Shown: one piece after another, positions 51,300-63,810 of the stretch
Numbering within the stretch: position 1 is the stretch's first letter
Layout: every line of letters starts with the position of its first letter
Source of the DNA: Antennarius striatus
Lineage: Eukaryota > Chordata > Actinopteri > Lophiiformes > Antennariidae
Direction of reading: 5' to 3'
Assembly: GCF_040054535.1 (NCBI RefSeq)
Contig: NC_090782.1
Span: 21,173,001 to 21,237,000, forward strand
DNA length: 64,000 nucleotides
The notes under the pieces: generated by a model
Seen by the model: the letters and a program-made list of their open reading frames with translations, nothing else
The model's database searches: none
Told to the model about the DNA's origin: nothing
Made by a program: the position numbers and the translations under genes

Positions 51300-53332
51300 A
51301 TCTAGACCAGGCATACTGTGGATCAGAGGCGTGAGCGGCACATGGCAGCAGCAGCCCCACCTGCAGCATGCATTTAAAATGAGGGGATGAGGTAATCCCC
51401 GCCGATGACATCATCCAAACAATTGTGCATGACATCATCCTGGTGGTATGTAATCCTCATGTGAAGATGACTGTTGATGCAGCAAAAATAATTCTGACTG
51501 TGATGATTATCACATCAGTTATCATCCACACATTCTGGAGCAATGTGTCTTTTTCCATCTGCTATTGATTATTATCCCTATTAATGATGGAATGTATTAA
51601 GTGTATTTTTTATTGGTTTGTTTATTCCCTTGTCTTGTTCTGTGCAACACCAGTTATTTTTGTTATGATTATTCTAAATTATTAGAGTTATAATACAAAC
51701 ACATGCTGCAGTTAGCGGAATGAATTGAGGTTATTTAATAAAATAATTAATGGTTATTTAAAGTTGGGTTTTTGTTTTTAATTTGGTTGAAATTACTATT
51801 TTACTAAGACTAAAATAGTCCTGTCATTGCTAATGCATCTTGCGATTTACAAACACCTTTACACCTCAAACAGGAAGTCTCTCATGAATAAATCATGAGA
51901 TTTGACACAAGGAGAAAAAAATCCCCAGAGAGGGGGCACAGATTAGATTCCAAGACGATGAAGTCATGTTTGTAGATGGATTTGGGTGATGTCACCAGAG
52001 GATGATCTCACCTCTTCATATCAAATGTATGTATGATTCTGCTCCAGTGGGGTTCCCCCAGCCAGCAGCCTGCTTCACATATGGGTTTTTTTGTTTGTTT
52101 TTTTTGTTTTTTTGGGGGGGGGGGGGTAGATGAGTAGATGGATTACTATGAAATTACAGCCAGCAGATGATTAGCTTAATTTTTCTTAAAATTGAGACTA
52201 GTGGAAAGCAGCCAGTGTGGGTTCATTGAAAAGTGATTAAAATCAAAACCATCTGAAGCTCACTAACTACAAGGAATATGCAAAAACCCATTGACTTCTT
52301 CCTTTATCTAACAGACACAAGACTAATCTCATGTCACTTTCAGCACCGACCAATGGGTGGATATCCAAAAATGTTGCAGATTTTACAATACTGTACGCAT
52401 GTTTTCATACAAACATCTCCCTCTCATTCCTCAGGGTCTGGAAGAAGCCTGCTGATGTCTGAAAACTCAAAGTAGGTCATCTTTCTGCTGCTCGTTTTGC
52501 TCTGGGAGGACAGGATGGAAAAGGTCTGAGTATGTAGAGCAAGTGGGTCACACGAATTCTCAAATGACCGTCTTACATGTTAAATAGTTCAACAGAAAAG
52601 GCATCGTCGCTAAGCCCTGAATGATTTTTTAAAAAAAGTTTCAAGACTATTTCAAAACAATGTATTCTAATGATTCTCTCTGTGGTGCATTTTGTGCCAA
52701 CGTGAGCTTATCAGTTGCTGTGTCATTCACCCAGGACTTGTTGATGTTGCCGTGATCAAATTGCACATAGTGGTGGATAATCATGAGATCTCCATGCTTG
52801 GCTAATTTGATTCCTATTTGTCTATTATTTCCACATGATACCTGTATAAATATTTAAAGCAAGGGCCTCACCAAGCAATGCTATAAGGGAAATGAAAAAG
52901 GTCACCTTCTGATTGTTTATCAACTCTACTTTGGCACCAGCAATTTAAATCTGTTGACAACCTGTTGAAATATCTGGCTGTGGTAAATATAAATGTTCTG
53001 TTCTCAGAATTCTTTGAGACATTGGTACATTAATTCCAAACTGTGCTGCGCAGCATGTGGGGTACATTTGTTAAATTATCAGTATTGTGACTGTGAGACT
53101 GTGTTCTCTGTTGTTGTTTTTTTATTGATGGACATTCTTTAAAATCTAATTCCTTATATTTATCCTCATTTTTGAATAAAGTACAAGTACTGGGTGTTCT
53201 TATATCTATTGGTATCACGAGTTACACTATGAATATCCTTGTCAGACAAAAGCAGCAGCAGCTGATCAGAGAAAAAAAACACACTGAAGCACAGCCAACT
53301 CTTCTGTACAGCTTGAAATGCATAATCACATT

Positions 53333-53334
<2 letters not shown>

Positions 53335-53370
<36 letters not shown>

Positions 53371-53390
53371 TGGTGGTGGTGGTGGTGGGG
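53335..53390 (+). repeat. Compound (TG)n(GTG)n microsatellite
   Basis: A TG tract passes directly into GTG (GGT) units at about 53369-53388. Confidence 0.9.
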
Positions 53391-54146
53391 GCTTGCTTAA
53401 GTCATGAACTGATTTCATTGCATAAGCAATAGTGCTGAGAAAGTTTGAGCCTGATGTCTTTTCCAGAGAACAAACTCATTTCCTGTGAAGCTGAAAAACA
53501 AGCTGATCCTGCATTTTGAAGAGTCCTGCCTAATGGAGCTGATATTCATTTGATAAAACAGACCAACAGTCTGAACCAGGAAGAACAATAAAGGCTGCTG
53601 ACATCTACCATTCTGTAAACTGTCACAGGGCAACCGGACAAGAAAAATTGAAGAAATAATGGCACATGTGGTACTTTTCCACTGCTCATTACTGTTTACT
53701 GGATTAACAGGAAAAAAAATGAAGAGCTACACATGAGACGCAGCACCTGCCAAAGATCAAATCCCCTGAGAGGAGAGATAGACGGAGAAACCGCCGGCTC
53801 AGCTGAGGAAAAACAAGGAGAATGTGCCAAGGCAGCGTGTGACAGTATATAACAAAACAGAAAAAAGGTTCTAACTCACGTTGATGGCATTTAAATGTGT
53901 TTTGTTTCTTTCATTCTGTGAAATACAGAAGTTGTGATTTGAATTTAATGCAGATTCTGACACCTTTTCAATCATAATCATTGATCATTTTTTGTTACAG
54001 ACCGCCTGAACTCAGTTTCTTCCCTTTTCTTGGTTTTCATGGCTCTTCTTTCCTTCTTTCTCCGAAGGAGGTTTGTCTGTGTGTCGTAACGCATCTGGAA
54101 CTGAATTGGGATCAGTATGACACATTATACTGTCCCAACCCACACA

Positions 54147-54173
54147 CTGTGTGCGTGTGTGTGTGTGTGTGTA
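54147..54173 (+). repeat. (TG)n microsatellite
   Basis: Perfect TG repeat in gene-poor DNA upstream of lepr. Confidence 0.8.
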
Positions 54174-57100
54174 TACAATGATGATGACATGACAACTCTG
54201 GCTTCACTCCATCCCTCCACTTCGACAATCGCATCATCAAAGCAAGATGGATAAACTCATCAGACAATAGTTACACTATTTACCCAAGAAGACAATGTTC
54301 ACCTTGTTTCACAAACACACACACACACACGCGCGACTGCGACTGCTCGCTCACTTTTTCCACACCAAAGGGATTATGGGCTCAGAGCCTCACACAGATT
54401 CCATCTCACTTTCTTGTTTGAGAGACAATTAAAATTAGGAGGGAGTATTTTATCTTCCCTTGGAAAAAATTGCAAACATGGAAAGAATATGACAGAAAAA
54501 AAAAACAAAAAGAGAGGAAATGCTGAGGCATCCACGTACGTCATCAGATTCTATCACCCAAAACCTGGTTAGCCGTTGTCTCCCAAGCACCTAATTGAAA
54601 CAATAGCCTGGGTGTCACCATCTGGCTTAGAATGGAGGCTGTGATAAAAGCGCTATAACCTTGGCGTCATTTTGTGACGGCTGCATCAAAAACAATTAGA
54701 GTTTAGGGAGAATTGGTCGCTATTGTCTTGTAGATTCTCCTCCCTGATGCTACTGATGATTCATCCTTCAAAAAATGAAGAAAGTTTCCAATTTCACTAG
54801 ATGAAAATGCAAAATGGGGAGAATTCAACTACAGTCACCATTAATAGAGGGTCTGATAATAAAGAGGACATATAATATCCTACTAAAAGAAAATATTCAC
54901 TTTGAAAATGTGCTTCAAAAGGCTTCATACTGAGTTTTCAAGGAGCTGCCTTGGATCAATGTAAATGAACTCCAGAATTAACAACTTCTCCAAAGCTGAC
55001 TAAAGCAACAACTCATCACCCAGAGGCTGTCACTCAAAAATTTAACTGTGACGTCAAAGTCACTAAAATTTAGCATAGGAGTGGTTTGTTTTGAAATCCC
55101 TCATTTCACAATATTCAACAGCAACTGCTTCACATTTGTATGTAACTCCAAGAACCCTTCCACCGCCCACTTGTGTCTGCGTGAAAGATAATGTGTTCAT
55201 CCATTGCCCACACACGCTGAATCAATCCACATCAGCCAAACAGCTCTCCGTTCAGGTCGTTCCCTTGTTCTCTGCCTCGATGTCTGTTTGGAATCTTAAA
55301 AGGATCGTCTTATCTGTTGAAATTAAAAGGGACATAAAGATTTTGCGGCTATTACGATTTTATGGTAATGAAATGAAGTTTCTCATTACCGAGTGAACGT
55401 CCTCCATCAGCTCTTTACTAAATCACATTCCCCTGACTGAGGCCGTACAAACACCCATAATGCCTTTATTTTTAAATTTACCTTGAATTCAAACAGTTTC
55501 TTTACAAGTCCATACATGTGTCTAGATCTAGCATGTTTATGCATTTATTTATGCGTGTTTACGTGTTCCTTAATAAAAATACTAACCAGAAAAAAAACAT
55601 TACACCGAACGTAAAAAGAGCTTGACTAAAATTTGTGTGAGAGAAACAGGAAATAGTGAAAGTGCCTGTACAGGAGGTAAACAATAAAGACGACAGCTGT
55701 AATGAAGGAAAATGGAAAAAGTAGAGAGGAAGCAACACAATTAAGGAGAAAATGTGGAGAATCTAATCTCGTCGGTGATGTAGATATTTGCATGACCGTA
55801 ACTCTAAGAGCATGAATTGTGATAAACCAGAAAAAAGCTAGTGAGTCAGTGAAGACTGTTAACAGAGCCATTACTCCAAAGCGTTTGGTCATGTTGTTTG
55901 TGTTGCCAGTGTAGGTGTGGATCCGAGCTGGTGATTCAGCAGATACTTTGCCAAATGGGGAGTTGACATGAAGAATATACTCGACAAAACAACAACACAA
56001 TCATGTACAAATATCAGCCAAGGCCTGTTGAGTTTTGTGCTGTTTATGTTGGAACACAATAAAGTTAGTAGAGTAGTTCTGTAAACACTCACCCCGATGT
56101 CCCTGTGGCTTTAAATGAAATGTGTTTCATGGGGGAAAAGTGCAAGTTAAATGTTCAGCTGTGTTCATCCATGTGATGGCTTCCTGTGTCCTTCAGTAGC
56201 AATAAGCAGGTAAATAGAGAGGATGACGGGACCTAATGATAGATAGAAGTCTTCCATCTAGCATTATTAGTATTCTTTATAAGTTGTTCTTTATTATGTT
56301 CCTCAGATTCTTGTTTTGACCTTTAACTTTTATTTTTGCAGAGAAAAGAGTAACAGAAGAGAATGACTGGATTTCAGACATAGCATCTTATTCTGCTTCC
56401 TCTGTAACCTCGATAGAAAAGCAATAATCTTCAAGGCAGTGAGATATTGTGTTTTTATTTCACTAAAATGCAAATTGAGGTCAAACTAAATATAACTAAA
56501 CCGCTGTGGAAGAAAATGGACACAAAAAGCTTTCCATGAGACCAGGTGAGCTGAATCTCCATGACAACTCAGCTCCGCCCACCAGGCTCCTGTAAAGAGA
56601 GACTTCTTCAAGTATAGCCTGTGAGGTAGGCTACTGAAATCCTGCCTAAACATATACATGTATGTGTCTTAGCTGCACAAGGAATCTGCACCCAAGTTCC
56701 TTAAGCCCACAAACTGAATGGAAAAGTCCTGCATAAGACCTCTGTGTTCCTACTGCCAGTCGTGTCCTGCCTTAAATGGGGGTTTTTAAAGGGTTAAAGA
56801 TTCATTTTCACTTTTAGCTGTGTAAATTCAGCCCTAAAGGTCCAACTGAGCAAACACCACCGAGCAGAAACCCCTCATCACCATGGAGATCCCTGCGATC
56901 ATTATCACACCTGTTGCAGTCCCAGCTTGAATAAACCAAATGGGCAGTAAAATGCCCCTTTCAAAATGACCCAGGCTACAAGCTCTGACACAGATTAAAA
57001 AACCAGAGTGTCTGCCTCTGAGAATCTGACACTGGACCGGCGATCGAAGCCATCCCGGGCAGCTTTAGCCGGAGGCTTGTCTGAAATGTGTCGGTGGCCA

Positions 57101-57255
57101 AAGTGTCTGATCTCCCAGAAAAGACGAGTCAACAGCCACACGAGCAGCGAAAAGCATGGCATTGTTTCTGAAGACGGAAAGAAAGGTTTGGTTCTAAATT
57201 TTCAACAAAGCAGAATTGCTGCTTCAAGATATCCTTTGAAGTAAAAAAAAAAAAA

Positions 57256-57259
<4 letters not shown>

Positions 57260-57310
<51 letters not shown>
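57260..57310 (+). repeat. (AT)n microsatellite
   Basis: Perfect AT repeat of about 25 units preceded by an A-run; self-complementary. Confidence 0.92.
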
Positions 57311-57314
<4 letters not shown>

Positions 57315-58837
57315 TATATTATAATGAGAATAATCTACTCCAAAATCCTGTGGCTCCATTTTTTTATGTTTATTTTCCTGGCAAACCTTCAAGTCATTCA
57401 TATAAAGTATTTAAAATGATAATAAAAGAAAAGAAAGAAATTGTTTCTTATAACTTTTCAAATTATTTGAAAAATGGTTCAAAATTCTTAATATTGCAAT
57501 GCCACAGAAAGTTGAAAAAGAACATTTCTGACTTGTTCCTTTATCCAGATCCACTGCAAAAGAGCCTTCTTCTTTCTATATCCTGAGCTCTTCTGACAAA
57601 TTTCATTAAAATAAATGTAGTTAAAGCATAATAGATTGAAAGGGAGAAAGAAATTTGAAAAGAAAAGAAAAAAACATTCCAAAAAAACTTTTACCATGTC
57701 AGATATCCGATCACACTGCCCAATTTCAGGAATAGCAATCAGTTTTGCTAACAGACAAACCAACATAAGGAGACATAGACAGTGAAAAGAAAACCGCTGA
57801 GTCATGCTAAGAGACTGAGGAGTGACACAAAGTTCTGTTTGTTATGTTTGCCACTCATTACTGTCATTGCCTGCAGGAATTCAAAGCAAGAGCAAATAAT
57901 TTTTTTTTCATTGTTGAGTTCGGAATGAGTCATCGTGGGTTTCTTACGCAGGTGCTGATCATCTAATGAATCATCTTATCAACTGTTGTAATATTGATTA
58001 ATAAAAACTCACCGTCTTCACTGCATCAGTTGATGTCTAGAGACACAAAGAAAAGTAGAAAGAAAGTTTTCCCTCCACCTGATATCCTCTGCATTTGTAA
58101 AAAACTGAGGGAACACTGGGAACACAGGGACATGAACACCCCACGACTGGCAGCTTTATGTGGGGCGGCGTGTTTCTGGGTATGAGGGGCTATTTCTGAT
58201 GCACCGTCTCAGAATACACACCAACAGCTAACAACTCAAAAGAGACTGAATGTGCATGCGTTTACGCTAATCTGTATCTGCAGGTGTGTGTGCACAGCGA
58301 GCATAGGTGGGATTAGATTTTACCAGATAAATGCCATCTCTATTTTTTGCATGCATGTAAAGCAGAGTGATGAGTATATTCCTGGCTGTGCACACAAAGG
58401 GACTTCACAGAGTTTAGCGACAAGCCTGCCCTGTGTCAGTCCACACCTCAGAGGGGTTTTCTGTACGCCTGTGTTTGTGGCAAATGATATTTGATCCCAT
58501 AATTCCTCTGACGCACTCGGGCCAGCAGCCCAGTCTGTAACCACACTGATCCCAAACGGGCCAAATAAACAAAGGGTCACAGAGATCGGGAAAAAAGTCA
58601 CCTATAGAATGTCATCAAGTTGCAAGAGGAAGCATATATTTTATATCTTTTATTTAACGATAGGTAAGGAATGCTACTGGAATCCTAATACGGAATAAAC
58701 TGGAGCAGCTTTCTTCTCTGTCTGACCACCGAAAGCACTTCGCACAAGCATTTCCCCTTTCACACACATAGGTTAGCATGCACATGATCACCTAAAAAAC
58801 AACAATGGAACATTCAGGCTGCAGCAGGTGGGAACTG

Positions 58838-58903
58838 AACCAACAAATCTCTGAAAAAAAAAGTACCACTGCTCTTCTTCCTGAGCCACAGCTGCCCTTA
58901 CTT
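58838..58903 (-). repeat. SINE head fragment (tRNA-like), second family
   Basis: Read on the minus strand it begins GGGCAGCTGTGGCTCAGGAA, containing an A box (TGGCTCAGGAAG), and ends near a B-box-like GGTTCAGTTCC. This is the head of the same SINE type whose body is seen at 39920-40095. Only the head remains. Confidence 0.55.
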
Positions 58904-60070
58904 AACTACTACTGCAGATAATAAATATTAAAATAATATTGCTAATATGCTTTGGCAAGGTTATCAGTATGCCATTTCCTAACACTGTGATACGTTGAAC
59001 TTGTATGTCTTTGTCCAAGGACTCAAGATACCTAACCCCCCCACCCCACCCCTCCAACCCACTACTGGAAAAACTTAATTTGTGCTGATGCAAATAGACT
59101 GCAACCTCCGAATAAAAGCAAAATGACATAGAATATTCATTTATTAATATGCATAAAACTGTAAAAATAGGAATAACAAAGATCCCATTTCATTCAAGAG
59201 ATACAGTATCTCCATTGGTGTAAGCAGACCAAAAGCAAGGCCCCCTATGCTCCACACCCCCCAACAACAGCAATCCTATTTTAAAAACAGCCTTTAAATG
59301 TCTGCTATTAGTTTAAGGCCATTGTTAGTTTCCACCACAGCTGCAGGTCCGTATCACCAGTCAAAGGTGGGAGGGACACTATTTTTAAACTGCCAGGAAG
59401 ATTTAAAAAAAATCTCTGCTGAGGAGTGCGACATCTGAAAATATCTGAAAACACCTTGTATTTTCAGGTGTTGAAATAATATTAGTACATAGGTCCACCA
59501 CTTCAGAAATATATTTGTTGTTATTGCAGTAATGCTGTGTGCAAAGAAGACTGCTGCTCTGTTCAGGGCTAAAAATGTCAACATGCTTCTCTGGTGTTTC
59601 TGATTGGTCGCTTGGAAATAAATCATTTTAAATCCGGGATATTTCCTTCTTAAGGTGGCTGATATAAGCTTCACTAATGGTCAGACCCAAAGCACTGCCT
59701 CCACACTATCTATTTAAACCACAGTAACGTCACACCATAACACAAAACCCAATCAAGATATCTGTAGTTAATGAAGTCTCATTGCTTTGAGCGGAGCGAT
59801 ATAAAGGCTTCAGTTCCACCAGAAAGGTTAAAAAAAAAAAATTCTGTATGAATCCTACAAGATGAATTTACTTTGTCGATATTTATTATATTTTATTTCT
59901 GCCCTCGCCCACAATAGGTCATTGCTTTGCTTTCATACTGGTACACCTACTATCAACGACTTTACATAACTCACATGAATAACTACTTCACACAAATGCA
60001 AAAAATATACATCTAATATAATAAAAATGTGTGTCCAAGGACAGAGATGAATTTGCTAATTTGTACTTAC

Positions 60071-60880
60071 CTAAACATCTGGTGCCAGCTCATTGTTCAT
60101 GTGGATCAGACGTTCTGATAAGGGAGCACCTCTCATCAGCTTGTTGGGTAGCACAACAGGTGTCTGGAGTGGGATTGATTTGTTGATCCAGTCACCATCC
60201 TTTGCTTTGGATTCACTCCGTGCAGTGTTTTCAGACAGAAACCTTGTGGGTATCAATCCTCTTCAATAAAACTAGTGAGCCAAATCGGATTCACCTGAAG
60301 GAGTCTCTGTTGCTGTTTAATTACGTTCAACTCACTGTCTTTGACTGTGCTTAACTAATCTTAAAAGAATTTTGGACATATACAATAATTGAAGGTATTC
60401 CAGTTTTCCTGGTGACATGACAGAGTAATATGCAAGGTCAATGGTTGAGGGAAACAGACTCCAGTGTAAAGAGCAAAGTTCCACATGTAGCTGCTGTCAG
60501 TAAAGATTGATTGAGTTTGATTTTTAAAATCACATTTACCCTCAAACCCCACTGCTAGGTTTCAATTCAAACCAATGCAAGCCTATTTTCTGTTACTTTA
60601 TTTAAAATGTCACCAGGTCAAAGTTTCCATCCATCGTCAAAGCATGAGGGCATCCATTTAGGTAGCATTCACTTGATGGATTGGCACTAATTTGATGTGG
60701 GCATTCATGACATTTCTCCTCCACAGGCACTTTCTTATCCCACAGCACCAACATGGACATGTTTGCTTTTAGGTGAAATAGCTCAGCAGGAGTTGGAAGG
60801 ATTGCCATTGAATTCCATAAACACCTTAATGTTCCCAGAAGTGAAAGTGTAATGACCTGGGTGCTGACGCATATTTTCAC
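60071..60880 (-). pseudogene. Fragmentary transposase-like sequence (KDZ/Zisupton-like?)
   Basis: The minus-strand frame at 60602-60880 includes KCHECPHQ, CYLNGCPHA and TMDGNFDLV. A Cys-x2-Cys-Pro cluster followed by a DGNF motif is characteristic of Kyakuja-Dileera-Zisupton transposases, where the Asp is catalytic; Zisupton elements occur in fish. A second frame at 60071-60256 looks coding-like and may belong to the same decayed element. Stops and gaps separate them, so the copy is inactive. Family assignment is tentative. Confidence 0.35.
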
Positions 60881-61130
60881 GCCACATCATCATCACTTAA
60901 AAAGCAAAATTATGTAATACTTAGGTTTATAAGCAAATACCTACAAAGCTAGTAATCTTCCCATCAGCCTCTGCTGAGCTTTGTGTTTACTGACACCTGC
61001 TAAATATTAACGTGTTTGTGTTGCCATTTGCATAGCATGCAGTTGTTAGCATTTATTGTACCGCTGTGCCTCACACAGATTGGCAAAAACTGCTTAATTG
61101 TTATCACATGAACAGACTGTTTTATTTGTC

Positions 61131-61363
61131 AGATAGCAGTTAGCATTGTCTACTCAGAGCGGACAGGTTCTGGATTTGACTCTAATCCTGTTTGGAGTTT
61201 GCATGATCACCTATTTGGTTCTATCTGGATGCTCTGGTTTTCACCTTCAATATAAAACACATGTCATATGGGTGAAACGTTAACTGTAAACTGTCCATAA
61301 TAATGAATGGTTGTTTGCTTCACTAGTCCTGTGATGATCGGGCAACTCGTCAACAGTAGGATC
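61131..61363 (+). repeat. Decayed SINE, same family as 25983-26326
   Basis: The order 'gttagcattgtc', 'ggagtttgcatgatcacc', 'gatgctctggttttcacc' and 'aatgaatggttgtttgcttc' then 'cctgtgatgatcgggcaact' follows the standard body of the common teleost SINE, with many substitutions. The promoter boxes are degraded. Confidence 0.55.
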
Positions 61364-62199
61364 CAGTCCCCCAAGGGGCCCTGTGCAGGATTAGTGGATA
61401 CAGCAATGGTGAGATGTCTGCTGGTTTGTCACATGAAAGCAGTAAGATAGCCAGATGATTTCCAAAGAAATTCACTGTCCATCAATCTAAATATTTATAA
61501 TGACCCTTCATTGGAGAGGCCATGTGGAAAAACTGTTTTGGATTGTTGTTCCCCTAATGAGCTCCCAGCCTGGAGGAGCACTATCTCTGGAGAGACGTTC
61601 CCCAGGCAGTCAGCTGACTCCATCATAAGTACACAGTGTGTTTGTACAGCAGTCAGCTTTTACATATTAACTGACATGTACTTAGGCAAAGCATTGAATG
61701 TGTTTTACTGACCCATCCAGTTTAACAGGAACACAGCTAAGTGTTGAAGTTGGCACTGACTTCCTCCACCAGACTTCAATCTGGTGCCAGCAACAGATAC
61801 CTGTACAGGTAAACTTCTACGGAGTGACATGGATTATTTAATCATTGTTCACCTTCACCAATCTGCTGCATCTCTAGCACAACCTTCTGGATCCTTTGGG
61901 TGTCATTTACTGAAAAAAAAGACACCTGCCTTACTTTAGCTTTAAATTTGACCTCTGACAATTGTGATTAAAGTTTGAGAATAAAGCAATTTTAGGACAT
62001 CTCTGTTTATGTCCTCTGTGAATTCATTATTAAATGTTGATATATTTACTTGTCCATTCCTACAATAAAAAATTAAAGATATATTTTTTTTTACTGATAA
62101 TAAGGAACTGATATAAATAAATATATGTATTATTTAACACGTTAAATCAATCAATAAAAAGTAAATTTAGATAAATAATAACGAATGCTGGTGATGTAT

Positions 62200-62540
62200 A
62201 AACCCACCCTTCAGGCGGGTAGCGGGGTTCTTCTTTCAGGGGGGAAAGTCGCACCGAACGATTTTTTGTTCCCGTTTGGAAAAGTTACCGGAAGTCCCGC
62301 CCCAAACAATGGCACGCGCCAGCGTCTTCCGCGGCGCCTCTGGATTTGAATTGTAAACTCCAGTACTGTACCGTTATTTACGGAAGTCAACTGGGGGTCC
62401 CGGATCTGAAGAACGACAGACATCAGCAAGAGCTACGGAAACTCAGAAGCGTCCAATCATGTGACACTACGCCACCGGAAATCCCGCCTCAATCAGTGAC
62501 ATATGCCGGCTCTCGCCACGGCAGTTCCAAAGTGACGTAA
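62200..62540. promoter_or_regulatory. CpG-rich promoter with ETS, GC-box and CRE motifs
   Basis: A compact CpG-rich block contains ACCGGAAGTCCCGCCCC (62287-62303, ETS site plus GC box), a second ACGGAAGT, CCACCGGAAATCCCGCCTC (about 62472-62490), CCAAT followed by CATGTGAC, and TGACGTAA (62533-62540, CRE-like). Such motif clusters mark housekeeping, often bidirectional promoters. It may serve a gene beyond the right edge, an unrecognised transcript, or a distant lepr first exon 18 kb from the lepr start codon. Confidence 0.55.
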
Positions 62541-63015
62541 ATACGAATTGATTAATAGAGATAAATTTAATTTCACTTACTTTTAGGTATTTAATAATGT
62601 TACCTTAATAATAATACTTGAGCTAGCTTCTATAAAAAATATTTTGAATTCTTTCAGTCAATAAAATTTGACTTAATTTATTTATTGTAATTTATTGTGT
62701 ATTATTTAATGTAATCTGTGTAAAAGGTTTTAACTGAACAAATATTAGAAATAATACAAAATGTTTAAAAAGGTGTGACAAATATATAGAAAACAGCTTG
62801 TAATCATTCACTGTTCAAAATACTGTACGTCACTTCGCTTCTCCAGTTGAGACACCCTGAAGCATCAACTACATTTGTTTTCCAGTGTTTTAAACAGGTA
62901 TTAATCTTTTATTATATATCTAGTCTGACAGTGCAACACCCTTGCTCACCATACTATGTATGTATTTATCATTACAAGACGAGACCACTGCCTAATGTGC
63001 TGAGATGAAAAATAA

Positions 63016-63116
63016 TCACCCCGGGTTAATGGTCTTCATCCACCAGTGCTGAATCTCTCTCAGGATGTGCGTCAGCACTGTCAGCAGAGCGAGTAAGAGG
63101 AGGGAAAAACTGAAGA
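63016..63116 (-). CDS. Candidate last coding exon of an unidentified membrane protein
   Basis: On the minus strand, an acceptor (ttactattacag) is followed by 101 bases that read, after two bases completing a codon, FSFSLLLLALLTVLTHILRE and then IQHWWMKTINPG and a TGA stop at 63018-63016. The first half would form a membrane helix and the remainder a short basic, aromatic C-terminal tail. Upstream exons were not found within the window, and I do not recognise the protein. It could also be chance. Confidence 0.25.
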
Positions 63117-63810
63117 CTGTAATAGTAACCTTATTTTACGATGAATCACTCATTGTGGGGGTTATTTCCAATCGCCTTAAATTTTCCTCTTGGATAGTGA
63201 AACACTGAAACTGCAGCCCTGCTTTTCCCGGATCTGAACCCCAAAGGGAAACTTATCCACCCCACTGGTCACATATGAAAGGTGTTTAAGATGTAGTCAA
63301 CGGCAGCATTGTAATGCAGCTGAATCCAGTTTCATCACACCAGTGTCTAATGCTGCAACCCCCCTCCCAGAGAAAGATTGTCTCCCACATTAAATCATTT
63401 GTTTACATCACTGACAAAGTAAACCGACATTTGTTGTATGAATAAGTTGTTGCAGTTGTTGGAATGTTACGGAAAATGTTTTAGACACCTGAATCATACA
63501 AAATGTTTATCAGACACACTAAAATGAATGTTTTTTTGTTTTTGCCTAATTCAAAACACATTGAGAATCAGGGATCAGACGGGACCTTACCTTACCAGTT
63601 TCTATGCATAGTGAATTATTATATATATACTATAACATTCACAATCTTCTGACGAATAATGATAAATATTAATAAAATGCATGGATAAAAGGTTGGTTAC
63701 AATAAAATGATGCTCTTATCTAATTTCTCATAAATTACGCTGCTGCCCTCTAGTGGTGAAACGGAGGAACCTCAAGAAGCATCAAACAAAAAACAAATTT
63801 TCTTTGTTTA

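Larger units (their letters stand above)
51308..60070. other. Gene-poor interval between hAT remnant and KDZ-like fragment
   Basis: AT-rich DNA with poly-T/poly-G at about 52086-52127, TG/GTG repeats near 53335, TG near 54147, AC near 54316, a long AT tract near 57260 and a SINE head near 58838. A 124-residue minus-strand open frame at 55626-56000 is rich in Phe/Leu; I could not place it in a family and do not annotate it as a gene. The block at about 54530-54760 lacks simple repeats and could be conserved non-coding DNA. Confidence 0.5.

Noticed and set aside
62211..62429. Minus-strand 72-codon frame in the promoter-like block
   Set aside because: Arg-rich peptide from GC-rich regulatory DNA with no domain or splice support.
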